Virus record (IMG/VR): IMGVR_UViG_3300013103_000064
Coordinates: 1-23,617 of that record
Direction: 5' to 3' (one strand)
Source of the DNA: a virus
Length of the DNA stretch: 23,617 bases
Numbering within the stretch: position 1 is the stretch's first letter; every line of letters starts with the position of its first letter. Of the stretch, positions 1 to 6,597 are shown one piece after another. Below the pieces are notes generated by a model that saw only the letters and a program-made list of their open reading frames with translations, had not been told where the DNA came from and made no database searches. The position numbers and the translations under genes were made by a program.

Positions 1-21
1 CATTAGAAGGAGGACAGTAAC

Positions 22-1869
22 ATGTTCGTAAATAAACCAAGTGTAGTAAAGTATATAGTTGCGGGTAACACGGTGTTCCCGTTTGAGTTTAAATTTTATA
101 ACAATACAGATATTAAAGTGTACTATGTACCACCTGGTGAAACGCCAGATGATGAGCAACATATCTTAGTATTAAACACTGATTACACAGTGACAAGTGA
201 GGCGTCAAAGATTGGTGGGTCAATAGATATTTCTGCACCACTTGTGGATGGTGGCCTGGTTACTGTAGCGAGAGTGTTACCTACCACTAGAACGATAGAC
301 TATGCAGACCGTGGTGCGTTTAAGGCGCAAACTATGGATGAGGACCAGAACTATCAGACGTATCTGTTACAGGATCAATTGTATTACTCTCAGTTCTTTC
401 TGCGTTCACCTATAGCTGGTGCGGGTAGCGAGATTAAATTCCCCCCACCGTTGGCAGACGCTTACCTTAAGTGGAATGGGGCTGGTGATAACTTAGAGAA
501 TGATACTGAGCCACCTGTATGGAGAGATGAAACTTTAGCATATAGAGATGAAGCTGGGGTTTTCGCACAAGCTTCTAGTGACTCTGCTGATGCTTCGGAA
601 GCTTCTCATCAAGCTACGATAGTAGATGGTGCTGAGCAAGTTGCGTTAGCTACCGAACAAGTGGGTCTAGCGACTGACCAGGTTGTCCTGGCTACTGAGC
701 AAGCTGATGAAATCAAAGCTGTTGGGGTAGTTAGTCCTGTTACATCTGTACCACTGCTACCAAACAATGAGACAGGTGTTCCTACTGTAAGTTATGACCC
801 AATTACTGGTCTCTTTTCTTATGGTATTCCTGTTGGTAAAACTGGTGAACCAGCTCAAGTCGTTACTCCAGTTGGTGGAGCTACTGTTGCTGAGTTAAAT
901 GCTTTAGTTGCCGACCCTGTTATTGGTGCTGGATATTGGATTACTGGTGCTTCTGGTACTGTTACTTATGGTTCACAGCCTACTGACGTTGTAGCAGAGG
1001 ATATGGTTATCTGGGTATCAAGTGGTTACTTCTACAATATAGGACAAATTGAGTCTGGAGATAGATGGGAACTGATTACAGGTGTAACTGTCAATGGTTA
1101 CGCTCCTGTTGATGGTGATGATTTACTTCCTACTACTGGTGGTACAATGAGTGGTGATTTAACTATAGGTGATGGAGTCTCTGGTAGGTCTCTTAAAATC
1201 AGAGCAATAAGTGTTGCTGATAATCCATATATCTCTCTACTAAATCAAGCAGGAGATAATTTATCTAATTTTCATTTTGACTTTATTTCTGGTGAGACTC
1301 AACTTAGGCATTATGTTGGGGGTTTACCAACTGCTATACTAGCTCTTGATGACACTAATAACGTATCAATAACAGCAACAATACCTGTTAATCCAAATCA
1401 TCTTACTCGAAAAGATTATGTAGATGCAGCTATCTTAGCACTTAACCCAGTTGGCTCAGTAGTTCTTAGAATGGACACTATTGACCCAGCAACTATCTAT
1501 GGTGGTACTTGGGGATTAATTACTGGAGATGCTTCGCTTAGTTTTGGTGATGGTACAGTTCAAGATGGATTAGTTGACTTGGGTGCTAACGAACCATCAG
1601 TGCCTCTACTTGAGCACACACATATCTTTGATGGCATTGAGATGAATGACCATGACCATGATTATATATACTTAGACAGACAAGCTGATGCCCAATCTGG
1701 GAGCGGTGCTGGTCAAGGTGTTAGTGCTGGTGGCAATACTACTGGAAGTACATTAAATGTATCAGCTGGCACTCCAGAGGGCACTAATCAACCAGCTGGG
1801 GATGTTGCTCCAACTCTTGATGTTAGGGGGAGCAGAATTAGTATTAATGTGTGGCAAAGATTAAGCTGA
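22..1869 (+). CDS. T7 gp17-type tail fibre protein
   Basis: This 615-residue protein is a receptor-binding tail fibre. Residues 1 to about 130 look like the T7 tail fibre N-terminal domain that anchors the fibre to the tail: an FPFEFKFYNNTDIKVYY-type stretch, then RTIDYADRGAF and a TMDEDQNYQTYLLQDQ segment. Residues about 205-231 hold heptads (EQVALAT, EQVGLAT, DQVVLAT) expected of a trimeric coiled coil. A beta-rich shaft with a TGGTMSGDLT motif follows. The C-terminal part (PVGSVVLRMD to the end) resembles fibre tip domains, with two HxH pairs (H532/H534 and H544/H546) that could bind metal. An AAGGAGG site precedes the ATG. It ends 13 bp before the convergent leftward operon and is probably the last gene of the structural block. 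The N-terminal assignment is firm; the tip specificity is unknown. Confidence 0.9.
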   Translation: MFVNKPSVVKYIVAGNTVFPFEFKFYNNTDIKVYYVPPGETPDDEQHILVLNTDYTVTSEASKIGGSIDISAPLVDGGLVTVARVLPTTRTIDYADRGAFKAQTMDEDQNYQTYLLQDQLYYSQFFLRSPIAGAGSEIKFPPPLADAYLKWNGAGDNLENDTEPPVWRDETLAYRDEAGVFAQASSDSADASEASHQATIVDGAEQVALATEQVGLATDQVVLATEQADEIKAVGVVSPVTSVPLLPNNETGVPTVSYDPITGLFSYGIPVGKTGEPAQVVTPVGGATVAELNALVADPVIGAGYWITGASGTVTYGSQPTDVVAEDMVIWVSSGYFYNIGQIESGDRWELITGVTVNGYAPVDGDDLLPTTGGTMSGDLTIGDGVSGRSLKIRAISVADNPYISLLNQAGDNLSNFHFDFISGETQLRHYVGGLPTAILALDDTNNVSITATIPVNPNHLTRKDYVDAAILALNPVGSVVLRMDTIDPATIYGGTWGLITGDASLSFGDGTVQDGLVDLGANEPSVPLLEHTHIFDGIEMNDHDHDYIYLDRQADAQSGSGAGQGVSAGGNTTGSTLNVSAGTPEGTNQPAGDVAPTLDVRGSRISINVWQRLS

Positions 1870-1877
1870 TAGTGGAA

Positions 1878-1891
1878 GGGTCTTATGACCC
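1878..1891. terminator. Weak hairpin at the convergent gene ends
   Basis: GGGTC-TTAT-GACCC forms a 5-bp stem just beyond the tail fibre stop, inside the last codons of the convergent leftward gene. There is no clear T-run on either side, so a terminator role rests only on its position between converging transcripts. Confidence 0.25.
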
Positions 1892-2152
1892 CTCTGTATT
1901 AGCTGTCTTCTCAGACTTACTAGCTCTCATGGTAGCGTTAGGCTTCATCTTCTCGATACGATACCCAAACTTCTCACATATAATAGCAAGCGACCCAGAC
2001 TCTGGCATACCAGCCGTTGTCTTGATGTCAGTTACTAGATGTATACATGCGTTGATTAGATTCACTGCACTCACTGGACCACTAAAGTCTGTGCGCGTCA
2101 ATGTCTCACCCATAGTTACAATCACCTTACTAGGCTTTATTTTCTTACTCAT
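1883..2152 (-). CDS. Small protein of unknown function, last gene of the leftward operon
   Basis: An 89-residue protein that I do not recognise. An excellent AGGAGGG site lies 5 nt before the ATG, which decides the strand over an antisense frame covering the same bases. The N-terminus is basic (MSKKIKPSK) and is followed by a V/T-rich stretch (KVIVTMGETLTRTD) and a predicted helix (SAVNLINACIHLVTDI). The C-terminus is Lys/Glu/Ser-rich and probably flexible. One copy of the dispersed palindrome separates it from the upstream VRR-NUC gene. No membrane segment or catalytic motif is visible. Confidence 0.75.
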   Translation of the reverse strand: MSKKIKPSKVIVTMGETLTRTDFSGPVSAVNLINACIHLVTDIKTTAGMPESGSLAIICEKFGYRIEKMKPNATMRASKSEKTANTEGS

Positions 2153-2171
2153 TAGGTCCCTCCTGGAACTG

Positions 2172-2188
2172 TGACCGTCGAGCGGTCA
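2172..2188. repeat. Dispersed palindrome, copy 1
   Basis: TGACCGTCGAGCGGTCA: 7-nt arms with one T/G wobble and a 3-nt centre. It lies between the VRR-NUC stop and the ribosome binding site of the 89-residue gene. It is one of six copies in the window. Confidence 0.8.
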
Positions 2189-2200
2189 ATATTAGGAGGC

Positions 2201-2569
2201 TCATAGGAGCCCCTCAGACGTCTTAAACCTATATACCCTACCCTTGGTATGCCTTGAACTACGTTCGTGGCCTGTACCCCTATAGGATTGAGTCTCCTGG
2301 AGGATATACTCTACTTGTTTCCAGTCCCACACCACTCCGACTATACATCCAGCCTTTTTAAGGTGTTTGTGACGGAGTTTCTGGATTGGCGACGGCTCAT
2401 CCTTAGATGTGCGCTTAACCTCGAACCAATACGATATACCCTTGAGTATAAAGTGGATGTCGGGGATGCCTGTGGGACTGGGTGGATGTTTGTATACAAA
2501 GCCCTTCTTATACTGGGCCTTGAGTTTAGTTATTATCTCAGACTGTATGGCCGACTCAAGTCTACTCAT
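2201..2569 (-). CDS. VRR-NUC domain nuclease
   Basis: This 122-residue protein matches the VRR-NUC branch of the PD-(D/E)xK nuclease fold, common in phage replication modules. The N-terminus (MSRLESAIQSEIITKLK) has the family's starting helix. It is followed by the catalytic GIPDIHF (about residues 34-40), the WFEVKR strand with the E-x-K pair, and an IQKLRHKHLKKAG helix carrying the conserved Gln. Its ATG overlaps the end of the helicase gene by 8 nt (TATGAGTAG), so the two are translationally coupled. VRR-NUC domains cut branched DNA in other systems, and here it probably partners the SF2 helicase; that role is inferred. The last 25 or so residues are basic and not part of the core. They overlap a 24-bp stretch with a near-copy upstream of the GIY-YIG gene. 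Confidence 0.88.
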   Translation of the reverse strand: MSRLESAIQSEIITKLKAQYKKGFVYKHPPSPTGIPDIHFILKGISYWFEVKRTSKDEPSPIQKLRHKHLKKAGCIVGVVWDWKQVEYILQETQSYRGTGHERSSRHTKGRVYRFKTSEGLL

Positions 2570-3740
2570 ACCATCGCCTTGTGAACTTCTCTTTACCAGT
2601 GGCTACGTCATACACATGTTGGTCGATGTCTCCAGCGATTAAGAAGTGTACTGTGATTGGGTCCTTACGGTTTATGTTCATCTGCCTAGCACGAACTTGA
2701 ATGTAGGTGCTTGAGGCAAATGGATGACTGTAAATAACCATGTCCTTGAAGTGGGAGTAATCGACGCCCTCACTATTACGTGTTGTGCTTCCTGTGTGAG
2801 GAAAAATACTTTTGATATACTCTTGCTCAGCCTTAAAGTAGGCGAGGATGATAGTTGTCTTAGGATTAAAGTTACGCTTAATGTATTCGACCTTTGGGTT
2901 CTCTTTGAAACTGTATACCTTTTCTTCCTCATCCTTAATAAACCCGCCCGATACTTGTCGGAGCTTCTGGGACATCTTCGCTGGGGTATCACCGAGGAAT
3001 AAGCGTGAACCCTTCTCAACGTACAACTTTTTCTTAAGCTTCTTAATAAATTCCGTCTGCTGTTTAGGGAGTGTAACCCGATGCAGTTTGTCAACCGCTT
3101 CATGGACGTGACCCCCTTCGGCTCTTGTGATACTGACAACATACTTATTTACTTCCTTAAAAATCTTCTTATCTTTCATGCGGTCATACTTAGGTACGTC
3201 GAACCCGTTAATCTTTATCTTGTAAGGATGACCATACTCAGCGAACCACCTATTAAACTGCCAATCCAGCCTGACCTCTTGAAACCGTTTCCAGGGACTC
3301 CATGAGCTCAGTGAAAGCGTCGGATATAAGTTCGCGTAAGTCTCTGGCGTTAAGGTGCCCGAGCTGAAAACGATGTGAGAGTTCGTGGTAACGTGCTTCA
3401 AATCTTTCCAGAGCTGAGACATCTTCGGGTACCCTCCTATCCATCGGTGACTCTCGTCTAGGACCACTAGGTCGTAAGGCTCTGATGATGGCGTCAAGTT
3501 CTTTACTTGATGGTAGTTCGTCAACGTCACCTTCAACCCCAAAGACAATACCGCTTTCGTTATGTCCGATAAGGCTGACTTTTGTGTTACCACCAATACG
3601 TTTTTGTAATGCTTCGATAACATCAAGAAACTTATCGTCTTCCCCGACCTCGGTTGACCCGAGAGTATCGCTAGCTTGTGCTTCTTTAACTTTTTTAGTA
3701 GCTTCTTTGTGGCCCGTACCTGGTGTGGTTGAGGTGTCAT
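2562..3740 (-). CDS. SF2 (DEAD/DEAH-like) DNA helicase
   Basis: A 392-residue phage-type superfamily 2 helicase. Motif I is SGQPRSGKT (27-35), motif Ia VVTQKSA (50-56), motif II LDESH (94-98) and motif III SSGT (126-129). The second RecA-like domain follows, with TTIILAYFKAEQEYIKSIF and a motif VI-like YIQVRARQMNINR. The ATG has GGAG 8 nt upstream. Helicases of this type usually sit beside VRR-NUC genes in podovirus replication modules, as here. Residues 1-162, including motifs I-III, are encoded in DNA that is also open in the 263-codon frame starting upstream. The enzyme probably unwinds or remodels replication and recombination intermediates. Confidence 0.9.
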   Translation of the reverse strand: MTPQPHQVRATKKLLKKLKKHKLAILSGQPRSGKTISFLMLSKHYKNVLVVTQKSALSDITKAVLSLGLKVTLTNYHQVKNLTPSSEPYDLVVLDESHRWIGGYPKMSQLWKDLKHVTTNSHIVFSSGTLTPETYANLYPTLSLSSWSPWKRFQEVRLDWQFNRWFAEYGHPYKIKINGFDVPKYDRMKDKKIFKEVNKYVVSITRAEGGHVHEAVDKLHRVTLPKQQTEFIKKLKKKLYVEKGSRLFLGDTPAKMSQKLRQVSGGFIKDEEEKVYSFKENPKVEYIKRNFNPKTTIILAYFKAEQEYIKSIFPHTGSTTRNSEGVDYSHFKDMVIYSHPFASSTYIQVRARQMNINRKDPITVHFLIAGDIDQHVYDVATGKEKFTRRWYE

Positions 3741-4044
3741 ATTGGTATCTCCGTTTTCTATCCATTAGTTGTTGACCTATTGTGTTGAGGTCTGTACACG
3801 CTTGACACTTGCAAGCATACTCATGCGACTCACAAACATTATACAAATCTTCGTTGATGTCTACTGCATGTTTGGTACCAGCACCTAGGTTAACTTTACG
3901 CTCAGTCTCTGACCGCTCGGCGGTCAACTTGATGTCCTCACGAAACTCATCCAGCTCAGCCTGTGTTGGTGCGTGTGCTCTATCTTTATCGTGTGCTCTG
4001 GCCTCGTCTAAGGCCTTTTGTATTAAATCAAATTGTGCTTCCAT
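3253..4044 (-). CDS. Unknown protein overlapping the helicase gene in another frame
   Basis: A 263-codon frame whose ATG follows the previous stop at once (TAACATG). Its first ~101 codons are the only open frame between the 55-residue gene and the helicase, so at least this part is probably translated. They encode a charged helical region and a Cys cluster (C71, C78, C80, C83; C-x6-C-x-C-x2-C) that might bind zinc. The frame then stays open for 488 nt inside the helicase gene. That part is not low-complexity and looks protein-like, with amphipathic stretches such as FLDVIEALQKRI and ARDLRELISDAFTELMESLE. A copy of the dispersed palindrome is inside it, coding LTAERS. I recognise no family. 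The 5' part is likely real; the overlapping 3' part is uncertain. Confidence 0.6.
   Translation of the reverse strand: MEAQFDLIQKALDEARAHDKDRAHAPTQAELDEFREDIKLTAERSETERKVNLGAGTKHAVDINEDLYNVCESHEYACKCQACTDLNTIGQQLMDRKRRYQYDTSTTPGTGHKEATKKVKEAQASDTLGSTEVGEDDKFLDVIEALQKRIGGNTKVSLIGHNESGIVFGVEGDVDELPSSKELDAIIRALRPSGPRRESPMDRRVPEDVSALERFEARYHELSHRFQLGHLNARDLRELISDAFTELMESLETVSRGQAGLAV
3910..3926. repeat. Dispersed palindrome, copy 2
   Basis: TGACCGCTCGGCGGTCA: perfect 7-nt arms around TCG. This is the only copy fully inside a coding sequence (the 263-codon frame, about codons 40-45). Confidence 0.8.
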
Positions 4045-4045
4045 G

Positions 4046-4213
4046 TTAGTCCTTTTTTACAAATTGCTTTGATAGTTTGTCGAATTGTTCGTTTGTCATT
4101 GATAACTTAATTCCTTCGCCAGATGCCAGGGTTAACACCTCGGCACGCTTTATATCCGTAGCAGTGAGTATGATGTAACACTCCCCAGCAACAATACTTT
4201 TTGACATTGTCAT
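4046..4213 (-). CDS. Small protein of unknown function (55 aa)
   Basis: A 55-residue frame beginning MTMSKSIVAGECYIILTATD and ending KLSKQFVKKD. A GGAG site lies 8 nt upstream, overlapping the exonuclease stop. Its stop is 1 nt before the next ATG. It fills the gap between the exonuclease and the 263-codon gene exactly, the packing expected of a real gene. A beta-alpha-beta arrangement is suggested by the hydrophobic YIILTATD strand and the later EQFDKLSKQF helix. I do not recognise a family. Confidence 0.7.
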   Translation of the reverse strand: MTMSKSIVAGECYIILTATDIKRAEVLTLASGEGIKLSMTNEQFDKLSKQFVKKD

Positions 4214-4216
4214 CTG

Positions 4217-4975
4217 TTATTCTCCAAACAGTTTTAGTCCACCCTTCGGCGTCCATTGTTCCATCGAAGTTAATCGACGTGTCAGTATTGCATCTTCCTC
4301 AGTCATTCCCGCTACTTTGTATGCTTTGAGTACACCCTCCCAGTTGTGACCCTGGCTCACGAGTATGTTCTCAGCGGTTTTAATACCTACCATAGGCATA
4401 CCCTTGATGTTATCGTCACGGTCACCAGCGAGGTACTGTAACAGGTTGAAGTGATGCGCGTCCTCTTTACTTGTGCGTACCCAGTGCTTACGTGTGTAGT
4501 AGCAGTCGAACCAGATACCAGGTACCCCTTTGAGTAGGTCCTTATCTCCAGAGAACCCTATCGCACCCTTACGTACATAGTACGCGACAACATCATCGGC
4601 CTCGACGTTCTGCTTAGGTGAGAACTTCTTACGGGCCCACTTGCGTAGCTTCTTGAACTGCTCGCTCATCGGTCGGCCCTTGCGGTTACCTTTGTAGTCG
4701 GGGTAGATGTCGTAACGAAAGTTACTTTTATCTCCGATGACAATCATCGTTTCGCCAGTGGTCCACTTGTATGAGATGCTCTCCACCTGGGCTAGCTTCT
4801 CATACTCTTCGACCACGGCCATGAACTTAGCCTTAAGCTTCTTGAGCTCAGCCTTTCCGTCTGTTACCTTGAGACTCGTACCACCTAGTGACGGCGTGAA
4901 CGCCTGTGAAGGGTCGCTCGCTACCGCATACAAAATATGGTCCGCATCTATACAAATTAGTTTCTTTTTTCCCAT
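4217..4975 (-). CDS. 5'-3' exonuclease / flap endonuclease (FEN/PIN fold)
   Basis: A 252-residue nuclease of the FEN family, the group that includes T7 gp6, T4 RNase H and the DNA polymerase I 5'-nuclease domain. Metal-binding acidic residues are in place: ICIDAD (D10, D12), EADDVV (125-130), SGDKDLL (142-148) and GDRDDN (184-189). The NFRYDIYPDYKGNRKGRP segment (85-102) is the arch/substrate region. GMPMVGIKTAENIL is the helix-3-turn-helix DNA-binding motif. It should remove RNA primers and 5' flaps during phage replication. GGAG lies 9 nt before the ATG. The gene sits downstream of the split polymerase in the same operon. Confidence 0.95.
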   Translation of the reverse strand: MGKKKLICIDADHILYAVASDPSQAFTPSLGGTSLKVTDGKAELKKLKAKFMAVVEEYEKLAQVESISYKWTTGETMIVIGDKSNFRYDIYPDYKGNRKGRPMSEQFKKLRKWARKKFSPKQNVEADDVVAYYVRKGAIGFSGDKDLLKGVPGIWFDCYYTRKHWVRTSKEDAHHFNLLQYLAGDRDDNIKGMPMVGIKTAENILVSQGHNWEGVLKAYKVAGMTEEDAILTRRLTSMEQWTPKGGLKLFGE

Positions 4976-5061
4976 GTCATCATGCTCCAGTTTAATAAAA
5001 ATATTGTCTTTCTCAGAGCCTTACGCTCCACCTTATCTCGACTCTCAAATAACCTAGTCAT
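4957..5061 (-). CDS. Possible 34-aa leader-like peptide overlapping the exonuclease start
   Basis: An ATG overlapping the stop of the 77-residue gene (TATGACTAG) opens a 34-codon frame (MTRLFESRDKVERKALRKTI to WEKRN) that ends inside the first codons of the exonuclease. It fills an otherwise empty 78-nt gap and could couple translation of the two genes. The ribosome binding site is poor and the product is short and basic, so this may be only a chance frame. Confidence 0.3.
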   Translation of the reverse strand: MTRLFESRDKVERKALRKTIFLLNWSMMTWEKRN

Positions 5062-5287
5062 ACTTTTTGTTCTTCTTGAGATACTTTAGGATGACCTTGC
5101 GGTCCTTCTCCTGGTGCACGTATGGAACGCTACCAAATATCTCACAGATGATACGTAGATGAGCTGGCTTAGGCTTGATGCCACACTGTGATACCCAAGC
5201 ACCGACCGAGCTGTATATCATAAACTCACCAGGCGTCTTAACATACTTATTTTTTAGCTTTTTTCTTAGTTGCTTGTAAGGTTTCAT
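5054..5287 (-). CDS. Small basic protein of unknown function (77 aa)
   Basis: A 77-residue lysine-rich protein with AGGAGG 8 nt before the ATG. The start overlaps the last 41 nt of the polymerase C-terminal gene. It begins MKPYKQLRKKLKNKYVKTPG, has a central region with SSVGAWVSQCGIKPKPAHLR, and ends in KKNKKYD. The charge suggests nucleic-acid contact, and its place between the polymerase and the exonuclease suggests a replication accessory role; both are inferences. No known domain was recognised. Confidence 0.75.
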   Translation of the reverse strand: MKPYKQLRKKLKNKYVKTPGEFMIYSSVGAWVSQCGIKPKPAHLRIICEIFGSVPYVHQEKDRKVILKYLKKNKKYD

Positions 5288-6107
5288 ACGTTGTACCTCC
5301 TAGTAAATCATACTGGCGTATAGCGTACGTTATGTACCACTCATAATCCAGGTCACACGGTATCACTTCGGGTAGGTCCAGCATAGGTGCGCAGTCATCC
5401 GTTAGCGGTACCTTGTTATGGTTCCCTGTAGCGTTTGGCTTCACGTAGTGCATCGACTTACCGCTTTTGTTATAGTACCAGCGAACCACTTTACCGATAG
5501 GCTTGTCATCATAGGTCGCACCACCGCGAACCACTCTAGCTGAGGCAAACTGAGCAACGTCTTTACACTTGCGTATTGTCTTCTCTATTGGAGTGGCATT
5601 TTCTATGAAGTCACGCACTGCGGTATAACAGATTGGTACTGCTGGGTTCTTCTTGAGTATAGGCATGTCCTCGATGCGCTTGTAAGCACCCTTAGACTTA
5701 ACGTGGTCGCTATACTTAGCTACGTAGTTGTTGACGTCACGAGCATGTAATGATACGTACTCATCGTTCTCCATTGTGTAGCCTGTTATCTTCTCCCACT
5801 TCTTGATTATCTTGAGTGCTTCTTTAACCTTCTTTCGAGGGCAGTAATATTCAACACCATCTGTGTTAGCTGATACGACTGGGATGTTCGCCATCTCAAG
5901 CTTCTCAATGAGCATGAGTAGTGCGAGCTGACCCGTAAACGTCACGGCCAGTAGTAGGTCTGGAGCGTACAGTTTAGAATACTTTGAGCCGAACTTTCCG
6001 AAACTTCCATTTATCGAGATTTTTTTACTCTCAGCATCTCCTAAACTACTGTACATTAACGCTTTGTATTTTTTAATATCAGCTTCTATATCTGCCCGTT
6101 TTCTCAT
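5247..6107 (-). CDS. Family-B-like DNA polymerase, C-terminal half (split gene)
   Basis: The C-terminal half of a phage DNA polymerase (286 aa from the chosen start). Motif B is KKISINGSFGKFGSKYSKLY (28-47) in the fingers. Motif C is SANTDGVEYY (79-88) in the palm, with Asn-Thr-Asp in place of the usual Asp-Thr-Asp of family B, as I recall for this podovirus polymerase group. NNYVAKY (126-132) resembles the KxY motif, and the rest is the thumb. I start at the ATG of MRKRADIEAD because GGGAGGA lies 9 nt upstream; a longer frame to 6164 would begin inside the HNH gene with no good site. Exonuclease and motif A are missing here and lie in the 6575-7654 gene. The two products must associate, as known for split T4-type polymerases. 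Confidence 0.9.
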   Translation of the reverse strand: MRKRADIEADIKKYKALMYSSLGDAESKKISINGSFGKFGSKYSKLYAPDLLLAVTFTGQLALLMLIEKLEMANIPVVSANTDGVEYYCPRKKVKEALKIIKKWEKITGYTMENDEYVSLHARDVNNYVAKYSDHVKSKGAYKRIEDMPILKKNPAVPICYTAVRDFIENATPIEKTIRKCKDVAQFASARVVRGGATYDDKPIGKVVRWYYNKSGKSMHYVKPNATGNHNKVPLTDDCAPMLDLPEVIPCDLDYEWYITYAIRQYDLLGGTTYETLQATKKKAKK

Positions 6108-6597
6108 CTCGTTTAGTCCTCCCTGTGTTCTTTTTCTTTTTGAGTCCTGACTTCCAAACGGCAACCGCTTCTTCTAGTGTATACGTTTCCCCTAGATAGG
6201 TTCTAACGCCGTTAATCTGTTTACGTACTGTGAATCTACCTTTCGTATCGCTGAATGATATACCACTGACCCCCGTGGTGTTTGTCTTGTATATACGCTT
6301 GTTATTATTATTCTCTTTACGAGTTACCCATTCACAGTTTGATGGCTTGTAACCTTTGTTGTTATTAATACGTTCTAATGTGAGTTTCTTATGGGGTTTT
6401 AATCCCATGTCTAATGCAAATCTCTCAAAGGATTCACGCCATTTTCTACATACTTTAATACCCCGCCCACCGTAATCACGATATTGGTCACTGTCTGGGT
6501 TGTAACATCTATCTCGTAGGTTAACCCATGTGTTATATAACGGGTGCTTACGACATTGATAACCATGGATAAGCTTATTTCGCTTGTGATAGTTCAT
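6079..6597 (-). CDS. HNH homing-type endonuclease with AP2 domain, inserted in the DNA polymerase
   Basis: A 172-residue protein of the common phage HNH group. HPLYNTWVNLRDRCYNP, YRDYGGRGIKVCRKWR and LTLERINNNKGYKPSNCEW (about 18-90) form the HNH region. GVSGISFSDTKGRFTV to YTLEEAVAVW (109-148) is an AP2-like DNA-binding domain. The tail is Lys/Arg-rich. It has its own start (AAGGAG 8 nt upstream). Its ends overlap the polymerase N-terminal gene by 23 nt and the C-terminal gene by 29 nt. There is no room for an intron core outside the coding sequence, so it looks free-standing. Such enzymes cut uninterrupted alleles of the target gene and spread by repair; the likely target is polymerase DNA between motifs A and B. 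Confidence 0.92.
   Translation of the reverse strand: MNYHKRNKLIHGYQCRKHPLYNTWVNLRDRCYNPDSDQYRDYGGRGIKVCRKWRESFERFALDMGLKPHKKLTLERINNNKGYKPSNCEWVTRKENNNNKRIYKTNTTGVSGISFSDTKGRFTVRKQINGVRTYLGETYTLEEAVAVWKSGLKKKKNTGRTKRDEKTGRYRS

Noticed and set aside
1851-2174. Rightward 107-codon frame with hydrophobic composition after the tail fibre
   Set aside because: It is antisense to the 89-residue gene, which has a strong AGGAGGG site, and its start is inside the tail fibre end without a ribosome site.
2678-3142. Leftward 154-codon frame inside the helicase gene
   Set aside because: Its composition is Ser/Arg/Leu-rich shadow type with no ribosome site, unlike the 263-codon frame upstream.
6079-6597. 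Group I intron or intein in the DNA polymerase
   Set aside because: The HNH frame fills the whole insertion and overlaps both polymerase parts, leaving no room for an intron core. Each part has its own start or stop, and no intein splice residues are seen.
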